A stretch of 64,000 nt of DNA from Modestobacter sp. VKM Ac-2984 (GTDB taxonomy: Bacteria > Actinomycetota > Actinomycetes > Mycobacteriales > Geodermatophilaceae), in contig NZ_JAPVBJ010000002.1 of NCBI RefSeq assembly GCF_026967985.1, positions 62,001 to 126,000 on the forward strand, read 5' to 3'. The position numbers were made by a program, and so were the translations under genes. The notes under the pieces are model-generated. The model was not told the origin of the DNA. It searched no databases and worked only from the letters and a program-made list of their open reading frames with translations. Below, one piece after another: positions 7,801 through 16,906 of this stretch. Each line of letters opens with the position of its first letter. Within the stretch, counting starts at the first letter, position 1.

Positions 7801-8771
7801 CCGGCTCCCGCACCGGGGCGGCCGTCGTCCTCCCGGGCGAGTGGACCACCGCACCCGGTGCCCTGGAGCCGTGGCTGCCCGACCCGGTCGCCCGGGACGT
7901 CGTGGCCGAGGCCTCCGACGTCCTGGGCCGGGACGTCGTCGCGTGGTGGGGCGACCCGCTCAACCTGCACGACCCGGCGGTGGCCCACCTGGCCTCCCTC
8001 GTGGTCGGGGTGGCGGGCGCCCGCAGCCTGGCGCACGCCGGCCTGCAGCCGGTCGCCCTCGCCGGGCACGGCGTCGGCGAGTACGCAGCGCTGGTGGCCG
8101 CCGGCGCCCTGCGCCTGGACCAGGTGGTCGACCTCGTCGACTGCCGGGCCGAGATGCTGGCGCACTCACCGCGCCCGTCCTCCGCCGGGATGGCCGCCGT
8201 CGTGGGGCCGGGGGCCGGCGACGTCGCCCGCGCGGTGATCGCGGACCTGGGGGACACCTCGGGCCTGGCGATCGCCGCGTACGACGGCCCGGCCCAGGTG
8301 GTGCTCTCCGGCTGGTGCCCGGAACTGGCCCATGCCCGGGAGGCCGTCCTCGCCGCCGGCCTGGACCTGGTCCGGTTGCCGGGGCGGGCCGCCGGCCACG
8401 GCCCGCTGATGCAGTCGATCGCCGCCCGCCTGACCGACTCGTTCGACGAGCTGGACTGGTCCGTCCCGGACGTGCCCGTCCTGTCCAACGTCGACGCCCG
8501 GCCCTCCCGCGACCCGGAGCACCTGGCCGGCTGCCTGCACCGGCACCTGACGTCGCCGGTGCAGTGGGAGGCCACCGCGCACGCCCTGGTGGAGGAGGCG
8601 GGAGCGACCTGGGTCGTCGAGGTCGGCGCCGTCCCGACCCTGGGTCCGCTCATCCGCCAGGTCCACCCCGACCTCCCGGTCCGCCTGGCCCCCGGACCGG
8701 GGCTGCCCGACCCGCCCGCACGTCCAGCACACGCGCTCACCGGCGCTGCGCCCAGCAGAGGAGAGAGATGA
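7797..8771 (+). CDS. Malonyl-CoA:ACP transacylase-like protein lacking the catalytic Ser
   Basis: 324 aa from GTG at 7797, coupled to the upstream stop. It aligns in size and motifs with FabD-type acyltransferases, but the nucleophile motif GHSxGE reads GHGVGE, with Gly at residue 92. The oxyanion/Gln motif PGQGSQ reads PGEWTT. The Arg (R117) and the active-site His (GHGPLM, H201) remain, and these positions match E. coli FabD numbering closely. The codon is GGC, so one base change cannot restore Ser without also altering the motif context. It is probably inactive as a transacylase; a structural or chain-recognition role is inference. Confidence 0.8.
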   Translation: MTGSRTGAAVVLPGEWTTAPGALEPWLPDPVARDVVAEASDVLGRDVVAWWGDPLNLHDPAVAHLASLVVGVAGARSLAHAGLQPVALAGHGVGEYAALVAAGALRLDQVVDLVDCRAEMLAHSPRPSSAGMAAVVGPGAGDVARAVIADLGDTSGLAIAAYDGPAQVVLSGWCPELAHAREAVLAAGLDLVRLPGRAAGHGPLMQSIAARLTDSFDELDWSVPDVPVLSNVDARPSRDPEHLAGCLHRHLTSPVQWEATAHALVEEAGATWVVEVGAVPTLGPLIRQVHPDLPVRLAPGPGLPDPPARPAHALTGAAPSRGER

Positions 8772-9199
8772 CCACCATCCAGCACCCCACGACGAAGGTG
8801 CACTGCGGGCCCACCGTGTCCCGGTCCGACGCCGCCCCCAACCGCCGTCGCGGCGGTGACATCCGGGTGCTGCTCTCGCCGACCAGCGTGGGCGCCACCG
8901 CCGGGTTCATGGGCACGCTCACCCTGGAGCCGGGAGAGGTGGTGACCGAGCACTGGCACCCGTACTCCGAGGAGTTCCTCTACTGCGTCTCCGGCGACGT
9001 CCTGGTCACGCTGGACGGTGAGGAGCGCCGGCTGGGCGGCGAGTCGGCGCTGCACATCCCGATCGGGGTCCGGCACCGGATCGTCAACGACGGCGCCGAG
9101 CCGGCGTTCTTCGTCTTCCTGGCCGGCCCGCTGGCCCCCCGGCCGGAGCTCGGCCACGTCGACACCGAGCCCTCGCCGGGCTCCATGGGCGTCCGGTGA
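8768..9199 (+). CDS. Cupin-domain protein of polyketide clusters (WhiE ORFII-like)
   Basis: 143 aa, ATG at 8768 overlapping the previous stop (ATGA) with AGAGGAGAG upstream. The single cupin has the first motif [21 protein letters not shown], with metal-ligand His/His/Glu, and a second motif [14 protein letters not shown]. Small cupins next to KS genes are a regular part of whiE-type spore-pigment clusters, where they are thought to assist cyclisation or oxidation. The exact reaction is not known. The stop overlaps the KS-alpha start. Confidence 0.85.
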   Translation: MTTIQHPTTKVHCGPTVSRSDAAPNRRRGGDIRVLLSPTSVGATAGFMGTLTLEPGEVVTEHWHPYSEEFLYCVSGDVLVTLDGEERRLGGESALHIPIGVRHRIVNDGAEPAFFVFLAGPLAPRPELGHVDTEPSPGSMGVR

Positions 9200-10500
9200 G
9201 CACCACCGGGCGCACCACCGGGCGCCGGGTCGTCATCACCGGGATCGGCGTCGTCGCACCCGGTTCGATGGGCCGCGAGGGCTTCTGGGAGATGATCACC
9301 GCCGGCCGGACGGCGACCCGGCGGATCACCTTCTTCGACCCCGGCCGGTTCCGGTCCCAGGTCGCCGCCGAGGTCGACTTCGACGGGCGCCGGCAGGGCC
9401 TGACGGCGCACGAGGTGTTCCGCAACGACCGCTTCGTGCAGATGGCCATGGTCGCCGCCGACGAGGCGGTCGCCGACAGCGGGCTGGCGTTGGGCAGCGG
9501 AGCCCTGGAGGGCCCCGATCCCGACCGGGTGGGCGTCGTCCTCGGCAGCGCCGTCGGGGCCACCATGCGGCTGGAGAACGAGTACGTGGCGGTCAGCGAC
9601 GCCGGCACGCACTGGCTGGTCGACCCGCAGTACGCCTCGCAGTTCCTGCACCACGCCCTGGTGCCCAGCTGCGGCGCCACCGAGCTCGCCGTGCGCTTCG
9701 GTGCCCACGGGCCGGCCACCGTGGTCTCCACCGGCTGCACCTCCGGCATCGACGCCGTGGGCTACGGCAGCCAGCTGATCGAGGACGGCGACGCCGACGT
9801 CGTCCTCGCCGGGGCCAGCGACGCCCCCATCTCCCCGATCTCCATGGCCTGCTTCGACACGATCCGGGCGACCACCGGCAACAACGACGACCCGGCGCAC
9901 GCCGCTCGGCCGTTCGACGCCCGCCGCGACGGTTTCGTGATGGGCGAGGGCTCCGCGGTGCTGGTGCTGGAGGAGCTCGAGCACGCCCGCCGGCGGGGCG
10001 CGGACGTCTACTGCGAGGTCAGCGGCTACGCCAACCGGTGCAACGCCCACCACATGACCGGGCTGCGCCCCGACGGGGTGGAGATGGCCGAGGCCATCCG
10101 GCTGGCGCTGGACCAGGGCCGGATCGACGCCGACGAGGTGGGCTACGTCAACGCGCACGGCTCGGGGACCAAGCAGAACGACCGGCACGAGACGGCCGCG
10201 GTGAAGTTGAGCCTCGGGCCGACCGCCCAGCGGGTCTCGATGAGCTCGATCAAGTCGATGATCGGCCACTCGCTGGGCGCGATCGGCTCGATCGAGATCG
10301 CCGCCACCGCGCTCGCGGTGCAGCGCGGGGTGGTGCCCCCGACGGCGAACTACGCGGTGCCCGACCCCGAGTGCGACCTGGACTACGTGCCCAACACCGC
10401 CCGGGAGCAGAAGGTCGACGTCGCGCTGTCGGTGGGCAGCGGGTTCGGCGGCTTCCAGTCCGCGATCGTGCTCGCCCACCCGACGAGGAGGACACCATGA
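9196..10500 (+). CDS. Type II polyketide synthase ketosynthase alpha (KS-alpha)
   Basis: 434 aa, GTG overlapping the cupin stop. It has the full catalytic set: active-site Cys181 in [15 protein letters not shown], then [11 protein letters not shown] and the His motif [14 protein letters not shown]. Length and motifs are standard for KS-alpha. Together with the KS-beta encoded next it condenses malonyl-ACP units into a poly-beta-ketone. The end overlaps the next gene as ATGA, the usual coupling of KS-alpha and KS-beta made in equal amounts. Confidence 0.96.
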   Translation: MSTTGRTTGRRVVITGIGVVAPGSMGREGFWEMITAGRTATRRITFFDPGRFRSQVAAEVDFDGRRQGLTAHEVFRNDRFVQMAMVAADEAVADSGLALGSGALEGPDPDRVGVVLGSAVGATMRLENEYVAVSDAGTHWLVDPQYASQFLHHALVPSCGATELAVRFGAHGPATVVSTGCTSGIDAVGYGSQLIEDGDADVVLAGASDAPISPISMACFDTIRATTGNNDDPAHAARPFDARRDGFVMGEGSAVLVLEELEHARRRGADVYCEVSGYANRCNAHHMTGLRPDGVEMAEAIRLALDQGRIDADEVGYVNAHGSGTKQNDRHETAAVKLSLGPTAQRVSMSSIKSMIGHSLGAIGSIEIAATALAVQRGVVPPTANYAVPDPECDLDYVPNTAREQKVDVALSVGSGFGGFQSAIVLAHPTRRTP

Positions 10501-11738
10501 CGGAACTGGTGGTGACCGGGATCGGCGTGGTCGCGCCGACCGGCGTGGGCGTGGAGGCGCACTGGTCCTCCCTGGTGCGGGGCGAGCCGGCCATCCGGCC
10601 GATCGTCGGCTTCGACCCGGCGCAGTACGGCGTCTCCCTCGCCGGGCAGGTGACCGGCTTCGTCCCCACCGACCACGTCGACCCACGGCTGATGGTGCAG
10701 ACCGACCGGTGGACCTGGATGTCGCTGGCGGCGGCCACGCTCGCCGCGCAGGACGCCGGGTACAGCGCACCGGAGGACGCCTACGCGACCTCGGTGTTCC
10801 TGGCCGCGGGCTCCGGCGGCAACGAGTTCAGCCAGCACGAGATCCAGGGGCTGTGGGCCAAGGGACCCAAGTCGGTCGGCGCGTACCAGTCGATCGCCTG
10901 GTTCTACGCGGCCAGCACCGGCCAGATCTCCATCCGGGACGGCTACAAGGGGCCCTCCGGGGTCGTGGTGAGCGAGGGGGCGGGCGGGCTGGACAGCATC
11001 GGCTGGGCCCGCCGGGTGGTGCGCCGGGGTACCCCGGCGGTGCTGGTCGGGGGCACCGAGGCCGGGGTGACCCCGTACGCCCTGCTCTGCCAGGCGACCA
11101 GCGGCCGGCTCTCCACGGCGACGGCCCCCGAGGACGCCTACAAGCCGTTCGACCGGCGCGCCTCGGGCCACGTCGTCGGCGAGGGCGGCGCGATCCTGCT
11201 GGTCGAGGAGCCCGGCGCCGCCCGGGCCCGCGGGGTGGAGCGGGTGTGGGGGGAGGTGGCCGGCCACGGCGCCACGCACGACGCCCACCACCACGCCGAT
11301 GCCGCTCCCGACGCCCGGCAGTACGCCCGGGCCATCCAGCTCTCCCTCGCCGACGCCGGGATCACCCCGGAGGAGGTCGACCTGGTCCTCGCCGACGGGG
11401 CCGGCGTGCCGGAGCTGGACGCCCTCGAGCTGGAGGCGCTGCAGCGGGTGTTCGGCGGGCGCGCCGACCCGGTCCCGGTGACCGCGCCGTCGTCCTGGAC
11501 CGGCCGGCTGATGGCCGGCGGCTCGGCGCTCAACGTGGCCACCGGACTGCTGGCCATGCGGGACGGGATCGTGCCCGGCACCGCGTACCTCGACGACCCC
11601 GTCGACGCCCCCGGCCTCGACCTCGTCCAGCACAGCCGCGCCCAGCAGGTCGAGACGGTCGTCGTCCTCGCCCGGGGGTTCGGCGGCTTCAACAGCAGCC
11701 TGGTGCTGCGCCGGCCCGCCGAGGAGAGGACGTCATGA
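10497..11738 (+). CDS. Type II polyketide synthase chain-length factor (KS-beta)
   Basis: 413 aa, ATG at 10497 within an ATGA overlap; GAGGAGGAC precedes it. It is homologous to the preceding protein but has no active-site Cys: the segment reads [13 protein letters not shown]. In most antibiotic-type chain-length factors this position is Gln (EQAGGLD); here it is Gly161. The His motif is also replaced ([10 protein letters not shown], then [11 protein letters not shown]). It forms a dimer with KS-alpha and sets chain length. Because of the Gln-to-Gly change, chain length cannot be guessed by motif. Confidence 0.93.
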   Translation: MTELVVTGIGVVAPTGVGVEAHWSSLVRGEPAIRPIVGFDPAQYGVSLAGQVTGFVPTDHVDPRLMVQTDRWTWMSLAAATLAAQDAGYSAPEDAYATSVFLAAGSGGNEFSQHEIQGLWAKGPKSVGAYQSIAWFYAASTGQISIRDGYKGPSGVVVSEGAGGLDSIGWARRVVRRGTPAVLVGGTEAGVTPYALLCQATSGRLSTATAPEDAYKPFDRRASGHVVGEGGAILLVEEPGAARARGVERVWGEVAGHGATHDAHHHADAAPDARQYARAIQLSLADAGITPEEVDLVLADGAGVPELDALELEALQRVFGGRADPVPVTAPSSWTGRLMAGGSALNVATGLLAMRDGIVPGTAYLDDPVDAPGLDLVQHSRAQQVETVVVLARGFGGFNSSLVLRRPAEERTS

Positions 11739-14182
11739 CGACAGTGCAGGAGGCGACGGGGGAGGACGCCGCCACGGCCACCGCCGCCGAGCCGGGCGGC
11801 GCGGTCCGCACGCTGCTGCGGATGCGGGTGCGGGAGGGCTGCGAGGAGCGGTTCGAGGAGGCGTGGCGCACGGCGGCGGTCCAGATCGCCGGGGAGCCGG
11901 GCAACGTCAAGCAGGAGCTGATGCGGGACGCCGACGACGCCCGCACCTTCCTGATCGTCGGCGAGTGGGCCGACCGGGCTGCGGCGGACGCGTTCGGCCG
12001 GTCCGCCGCCCGGGAGGCGCTGACCGCCTCGCTCCGCGACCTGCGGGAGGACGCCGACCGCAGCACCTACGAGATCCGCTACGGCATCGCCGGGGGCGAG
12101 CAGGCCTCGCACGTCCGGGTGGACATCAGCACCCGGGTGGCCCCGGGCGAGGAGGAGGCGTTCGAGCGGGCGTACGCCATCGTCACCGACCGGCTGCGCG
12201 GGACGCCCGGCCTGATCCGGGAGGAGCTGCTCCGGGAACCGGGCTCGGACGTCTTCCACATCTTCGCCGAGTGGGAGTCCGACCAGGACTTCCGCAACTG
12301 GGTGGACGACCCCTCGCACGCCGACCAGAGCGGGCCGCTGATCCGCTGGCTGTCGGTCTTCTTCGAGCGCAAGCTCTACGAGATCCGCTTCCGCCCGCAG
12401 GAGGCCGGGGTCCGCGGGGTCCGGGCCACCCGCCCCGCGCCGGCTCCTGCGGCGCCGGAGACCACCAGCGTGCCGGCGCCCCGGACCGAACCGGCGGTCG
12501 CGGCCACCCCTCCGCCGGTGGAGGTCCCGACCCGGACCGCGTGCGAGGTGCTGGTGGTCGGCGCGGGCCCGACCGGGCTGACCGCGGCGATCGAGCTGGC
12601 CCGGCGGGGCATCGCCGTCCGGGTGGTGGACAAGCGCAGCGGGCCCGCCGCCCAGGCGGACAAGGCCATCGGCGTGCACTGCCGGACGATGGAGATCTGG
12701 GAGGACCAGGGCATCGTCACCGAGGCGATGGACGCCGGCAGCTGGCTGCACGGGCAGACCGTGTTCGTCAACGGCAAGCAGACCCACCAGGTCGACTGGT
12801 CCGGCCTGGAAGAGCTGCCCTACGCCCACCTGGGGCTGCCGCAGTACGAGACCGAGCGGATCCTCGGGGACCGGCTGACCTCCCTCGGCGTCCCGGTCGA
12901 CCGGGGGGTCGAGCTCGCCGGCTTCACCCAGGACGACGACGGCGTGACCGCCGAGCTCGTCGACGCGGCGGGCAACCGGTCGAGCACCCGCGCGCAGTAC
13001 CTGGTCGGCGCCGACGGGTCGGGGAGCGCGGTCCGGGAGCAGCTCGGCCTCACCTTCGACGGCGGCCTGTCGATGTTCCCGCAGCTGTTCATGCTCGGGG
13101 ACGTCGACGTCGACTGGGAGATGCCGCCGGGGCACCTGGTGCGCTGGGTGCGGATCGAGGAGGACGGCGACTTCACCGGGATGCTGGTGTGCGTGCCGCT
13201 CAAGGGCCACCACCGCTACCGGGTGGCGACGCTGGCACCGCAGCGGCTGCAGAAGACGATCGGCAGCGGCGTCGTGCCGCCCGGGTTCTGGAAGGAGTAC
13301 GACCCACCGGGGCTCGCCGACATCCAGGCCGCGATCGACGACCTCGGCCCGGCCGGGACGACGGCGAGCAACCTGCGCTGGTCGTCGATCTTCCGGGTCA
13401 AGCACGGCATCGTCGACCGGTACCGCACCGGCCGGGTCTTCGTCGCCGGGGACGCCGCCCACCTGCACCCGCCGGCCGGGGGCCAGGGCATGAACACCGG
13501 GATCCAGGACGCCTGGAACCTGGCCTGGAAGGTCGCCCTCGCCGTCCGCGGGCAGGCCGCACCCGGCCTGCTGGACAGCTACGAGGCCGAGCGGCGGCCC
13601 GCCGGCAAGGCGATCGTCGACCGCGCCGTGGCCGTCGCGTTCACCGACGAGATGGACATGGACGACGAGCGGGCGCAGTTCCTGCTCGAGATGCAGATGA
13701 CGATGAACTACGCCGGCAGCCCGCTGGTCGGGGAGGCCACCGGCCCGGCCGGGTTCACCGGCGGGCCGTTGCCCGGGCACCGGGCACCGGACGTGCTCGG
13801 GCTGCGCCGGTTCGGGGTCGCGCACGACCTGCGGCTGTTCGACCTCACCCGGGGCACGCACGCCACCCTGCTGCTGACCGCCGGGGACGGGACGAGCGCC
13901 GAGGAGCTGCAGGCCCTGGAGGAGCTGGCCGCGTCCGTCCGCCGGTCGACCGGGGGCCAGGTGCGCCCCTACCTGGTCGCCGGTCCGGACGTCGCCGTCC
14001 CGCCGTTGGTGGACCTGCCGGTCCTGCGGGACGCCCGGGGTGCGTTCGCCGCCGCCTACGGCACGGGCGGGGCGGGGGCGGCGGCCTACCTGGTGCGGCC
14101 CGACGGGCACGTCGGCTTCCGCACCCGACCGGTCAGCGAGCCGGCCCTGCGCGAGCACCTGGCGGGGGTGTTCACCGGCTGA
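11735..14182 (+). CDS. Fusion protein: two ABM monooxygenase domains plus FAD-dependent aromatic hydroxylase
   Basis: 815 aa, ATG overlapping the KS-beta stop. Residues about 25-110 and 120-225 are two antibiotic-biosynthesis-monooxygenase (dimeric alpha/beta barrel) domains; both contain the phrase YEIR near their ends. A Pro/Ala-rich linker (about 232-268) leads to a p-hydroxybenzoate-hydroxylase-type domain with GAGPTG after residue 275, an ADGSGSAVRE segment and GRVFVAGDAAHLHPPAGGQGMN near residue 567. WhiE-type clusters encode ABM-like and FAD hydroxylase functions; here they form one chain that probably oxidises or hydroxylates the aromatic product. It is the last gene of the operon and is followed by a terminator. 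Confidence 0.9.
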   Translation: MTTVQEATGEDAATATAAEPGGAVRTLLRMRVREGCEERFEEAWRTAAVQIAGEPGNVKQELMRDADDARTFLIVGEWADRAAADAFGRSAAREALTASLRDLREDADRSTYEIRYGIAGGEQASHVRVDISTRVAPGEEEAFERAYAIVTDRLRGTPGLIREELLREPGSDVFHIFAEWESDQDFRNWVDDPSHADQSGPLIRWLSVFFERKLYEIRFRPQEAGVRGVRATRPAPAPAAPETTSVPAPRTEPAVAATPPPVEVPTRTACEVLVVGAGPTGLTAAIELARRGIAVRVVDKRSGPAAQADKAIGVHCRTMEIWEDQGIVTEAMDAGSWLHGQTVFVNGKQTHQVDWSGLEELPYAHLGLPQYETERILGDRLTSLGVPVDRGVELAGFTQDDDGVTAELVDAAGNRSSTRAQYLVGADGSGSAVREQLGLTFDGGLSMFPQLFMLGDVDVDWEMPPGHLVRWVRIEEDGDFTGMLVCVPLKGHHRYRVATLAPQRLQKTIGSGVVPPGFWKEYDPPGLADIQAAIDDLGPAGTTASNLRWSSIFRVKHGIVDRYRTGRVFVAGDAAHLHPPAGGQGMNTGIQDAWNLAWKVALAVRGQAAPGLLDSYEAERRPAGKAIVDRAVAVAFTDEMDMDDERAQFLLEMQMTMNYAGSPLVGEATGPAGFTGGPLPGHRAPDVLGLRRFGVAHDLRLFDLTRGTHATLLLTAGDGTSAEELQALEELAASVRRSTGGQVRPYLVAGPDVAVPPLVDLPVLRDARGAFAAAYGTGGAGAAAYLVRPDGHVGFRTRPVSEPALREHLAGVFTG

Positions 14183-14187
14183 GGTCC

Positions 14188-14225
14188 GGCCCCGCGTGGC
14201 CGGCGCCGGCCGGCCACGCGGGGCC
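14188..14225. terminator. Terminator ending the polyketide operon
   Basis: A 16-base perfect inverted repeat (14188-14203 with 14210-14225) with a 6-base loop starts 5 bases after the hydroxylase stop. The minus-strand hemerythrin gene ends just beyond it, so it can terminate both directions. Confidence 0.85.
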
Positions 14226-14230
14226 CCCGG

Positions 14231-14740
14231 TCAGCTGTTCGCGGCGATGAACTCCTCCGGGTCCTTGTCCCGGATCGGGATGCCGGCGGCGTGCGTGGCC
14301 TCGTAGGTCAGGAACTGCACGGCGATGTCGTGCCGGACCTGCAGGTCGGCGTGGTGCCGGAAGTCGAGCAGGTCCTCCCGCTCCTCCTCGGCCATGTGGT
14401 CGTCGTTGGCCTTGCGCGCCTCCCACACCGCCGTCCACCACTCGTCGCTGCCGACCTGGTGGTCCTGGGTCTTCCGGACGGCGTCCCGGATCTCGTTGTG
14501 GTCGGAGACCGCGTCCTCGACCTCGTCGTGCACGCCGCCGTCCGGGTTGCCCTTCCCGAGCTTCAGGACCTGCGGGTAGAAGTACTTCTCCTCGCCCTCG
14601 GCGTGCACCTCGAGGAAGGCGGCCAGCCGGTCCCACATGGCGCCCAGCGCCTCGTTGTCGCCGCGGGGCATCTCGTCGAGCAGCGCGAACATGCGCCGCT
14701 GCTGGTGGTGCTGCTCCAGGATGATCTCGGTGATGTCCAT
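14231..14740 (-). CDS. Hemerythrin-like HHE-domain protein
   Basis: 169 aa, ATG start. The alpha-helical protein has His/Glu-rich signature segments: EQHHQQRRMF near the N-terminus, FLEVHAEGEEKYFYP, VSDHNEIRDAV and ANDDHMAEEEREDLL. These supply the ligands of a non-haem di-iron centre. Family members bind oxygen or act in redox or NO sensing; the actual role here is unknown. It is transcribed away from hyuA, with 102 bases between the two starts. Confidence 0.85.
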   Translation of the reverse strand: MDITEIILEQHHQQRRMFALLDEMPRGDNEALGAMWDRLAAFLEVHAEGEEKYFYPQVLKLGKGNPDGGVHDEVEDAVSDHNEIRDAVRKTQDHQVGSDEWWTAVWEARKANDDHMAEEEREDLLDFRHHADLQVRHDIAVQFLTYEATHAAGIPIRDKDPEEFIAANS

Positions 14741-14842
14741 GGTGGGTCGTTGCCCCGGGCGACGGGTCGGGATGCGCCGTCCGCCGATCGGACTCGGCGT
14801 GCACCTTCCGGTTGAGGTATCTCAGCACTAAGGTTTCTCGGC

Positions 14843-16906
14843 ATGAGCACTCGCCGGGTCCGCATCGGGATCGACACGGGCGGCACCTTCACCGACGTGG
14901 TCGCCGTCGACGAGGAGACCGGGGAGGTCTCCACCACCAAGACGCCGTCCACCCCGAGCGACCCGGCCGACGGCTTCCTCGCCGGTGTGCAGAAGGTGCT
15001 CGGCCAGCTGGGCCTGGACGGGTCGTCGGTGACCGCGGTCAGCCACGGGACGACGGTCGCCACCAACCAGCTGCTCGAGGGCAAGCTGGACCGGATCGGC
15101 TTCATCACCACCGAGGGCTACGGGTCGGTGCTGGAGATCGCCCGGCAGTCGGTGCCCGACGGCTACGGCAACAGCTACTTCTGGGTCAAGCCGCCGCGGA
15201 TCGTGCCGGCCGACCTGGTCCGCACCGTGCGCGGGCGGCTCGACGTCAGCGGCGCCGAGGTCCGGCCCTTCTCCGCCGAGGACGCCGTCGCGGCCGCCCG
15301 GTTCTTCCGGGACGCCGGGATCACCACGATCGGCGTCTGCTTCCTGCACTCCTACGCGAACGACGCCCACGAGCGGGCGATGCTCGACGTGATCCACGTG
15401 GAACATCCGGGCGCCGTGGTCTCGATCAGCTCCCAGGTGCTGCGCGAGTACCGCGAGTACGAGCGCTCGGTGACCACGCTCGTCGACGCCGCGGTGAAGC
15501 CGAAGGTCGGCGCCTACGTCACCAACATCCGCCGCCGCCTCGACGAGATCGCCCCCGCCGTCCCCTTCTACGTGATGAAGAGCAACGGCGGCGTGCTCAG
15601 CGCGGCGGAGGTGGTGCACCAGCCGATCACCACGATGCTCTCCGGCCCCGCTGCGGGCGCGCTGGGCGCCGCGTTGATCGCCGGCACCGCCGGGTTCGAC
15701 CGAGTGCTCACCTGCGACGGCGGCGGCACCTCCACCGACGTCACCGTGGTCATCGACGGCGAGCCGACGCTGACCACCGAGGGCTCGGTCGGCGACTACC
15801 CGTCCAAGATCCCGATGATCGACGTCGTCACCGTCGGCGCCGGCGGCGGCTCGATCGCCTGGCTGTCGCCGGAGGGCACGCTCAAGGTGGGGCCGAAGTC
15901 GGCCGGCGCCGACCCGGGCCCGATCTGCTACGACAACGGGGGCGAGCAGCCCACCGTCACCGATGCGCACGTCGTCCTCGGCCGGATCCCCCCGCACCTG
16001 CTGGGCGGGGAGATCCCGCTGTCGGTCGACGCGGCCCGGGCCGGGCTGGCGAAGCTGGCCGGCGAGCTGGGCCTGTCGGTGGAAGCGCTGGCCAGCGGGA
16101 TCCTGGAGATCTCGGCGTGGAACCAGGCCAACGCGCTGCGCCAGGTCACCGTCGCCCGTGGCCTCGACGTCCGCGACTTCACCCTCACCACCTTCGGCGG
16201 CTCCGGCTCGCTGCTGGCCTGCCGGCTGATGGACGTGCTGGGGCTGCCGCGCACGCTGGTGCCGCCGAACCCGGGCAACGTCAGCGCCTTCGGCCTGCTG
16301 ACCGTCGACGTCCGCAACGACTACGTGCAGACCATGGTCGCCCGGCACGCCGACGTCTCCCCCGCCACCCTGGCCACCGCCTTCGCCGACCTGGAGGGCC
16401 AGGCCGAGGTCGCCCTGGACGGCGAGGGGTTCCCGCGCGGCGAGCAGCGGATGCAGCGCACCGCCGACCTGCGCTACGTCGGCCAGGCGTTCGAGGTGCG
16501 GGTCCCGGTCGGTGCGGGCGACCTGGACCAGGCGGCGATCGACGCGGTGGCCACCGCCTTCCACGCGGCGCACCGCCAGCTCTACGGCTACGACTTCGCC
16601 ACCGATCCGCGCCAGGCGGTGGAGTGGGTGAACCTGCGGGTGAGCGGGATCGGCCCGATCCGCCGGCCCGAGATCGTCGAGCCGGCACCGTCCGACCGCG
16701 ACGCCCGCCGCGGCACCCGGCCGGTGTTCTTCGACGAGTGGGTCGAGGCGCCGCTGTTCTGGCGACCGGACCTCTCCCCCGGCGACGTCGTCGCCGGTCC
16801 GGCGATCGTCGAGGAGTTCGGCTCCACCGTCCCGGTGCACCCGGGCTTCTCCGCCACCGTCGACCGATTCGGCAACCTGCTGCTCACGAAGGAGACCGCC
16901 CGATGA
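14843..16906 (+). CDS. hyuA: Hydantoinase/oxoprolinase family subunit A (HyuA-like)
   Basis: 687 aa, ATG start. The N-terminus RIGIDTGGTFTDVVAVD is the ASKHA phosphate-binding signature of HyuA proteins; SHGTTVATNQLLEGK and the second ATP motif CDGGGTSTDVTVV follow. The family hydrolyses cyclic amides such as hydantoins or 5-oxoproline at the expense of ATP, and acetophenone carboxylases also belong to it, so the substrate stays open. It forms an operon with the B subunit through an ATGA overlap. Confidence 0.88.
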   Translation: MSTRRVRIGIDTGGTFTDVVAVDEETGEVSTTKTPSTPSDPADGFLAGVQKVLGQLGLDGSSVTAVSHGTTVATNQLLEGKLDRIGFITTEGYGSVLEIARQSVPDGYGNSYFWVKPPRIVPADLVRTVRGRLDVSGAEVRPFSAEDAVAAARFFRDAGITTIGVCFLHSYANDAHERAMLDVIHVEHPGAVVSISSQVLREYREYERSVTTLVDAAVKPKVGAYVTNIRRRLDEIAPAVPFYVMKSNGGVLSAAEVVHQPITTMLSGPAAGALGAALIAGTAGFDRVLTCDGGGTSTDVTVVIDGEPTLTTEGSVGDYPSKIPMIDVVTVGAGGGSIAWLSPEGTLKVGPKSAGADPGPICYDNGGEQPTVTDAHVVLGRIPPHLLGGEIPLSVDAARAGLAKLAGELGLSVEALASGILEISAWNQANALRQVTVARGLDVRDFTLTTFGGSGSLLACRLMDVLGLPRTLVPPNPGNVSAFGLLTVDVRNDYVQTMVARHADVSPATLATAFADLEGQAEVALDGEGFPRGEQRMQRTADLRYVGQAFEVRVPVGAGDLDQAAIDAVATAFHAAHRQLYGYDFATDPRQAVEWVNLRVSGIGPIRRPEIVEPAPSDRDARRGTRPVFFDEWVEAPLFWRPDLSPGDVVAGPAIVEEFGSTVPVHPGFSATVDRFGNLLLTKETAR

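Noticed and set aside
11863-14250. A 795-codon open frame in the hydroxylase gene
   Set aside because: High GC leaves long shadow frames; its protein is compositionally biased and the other frame has full ABM and FAD motifs.
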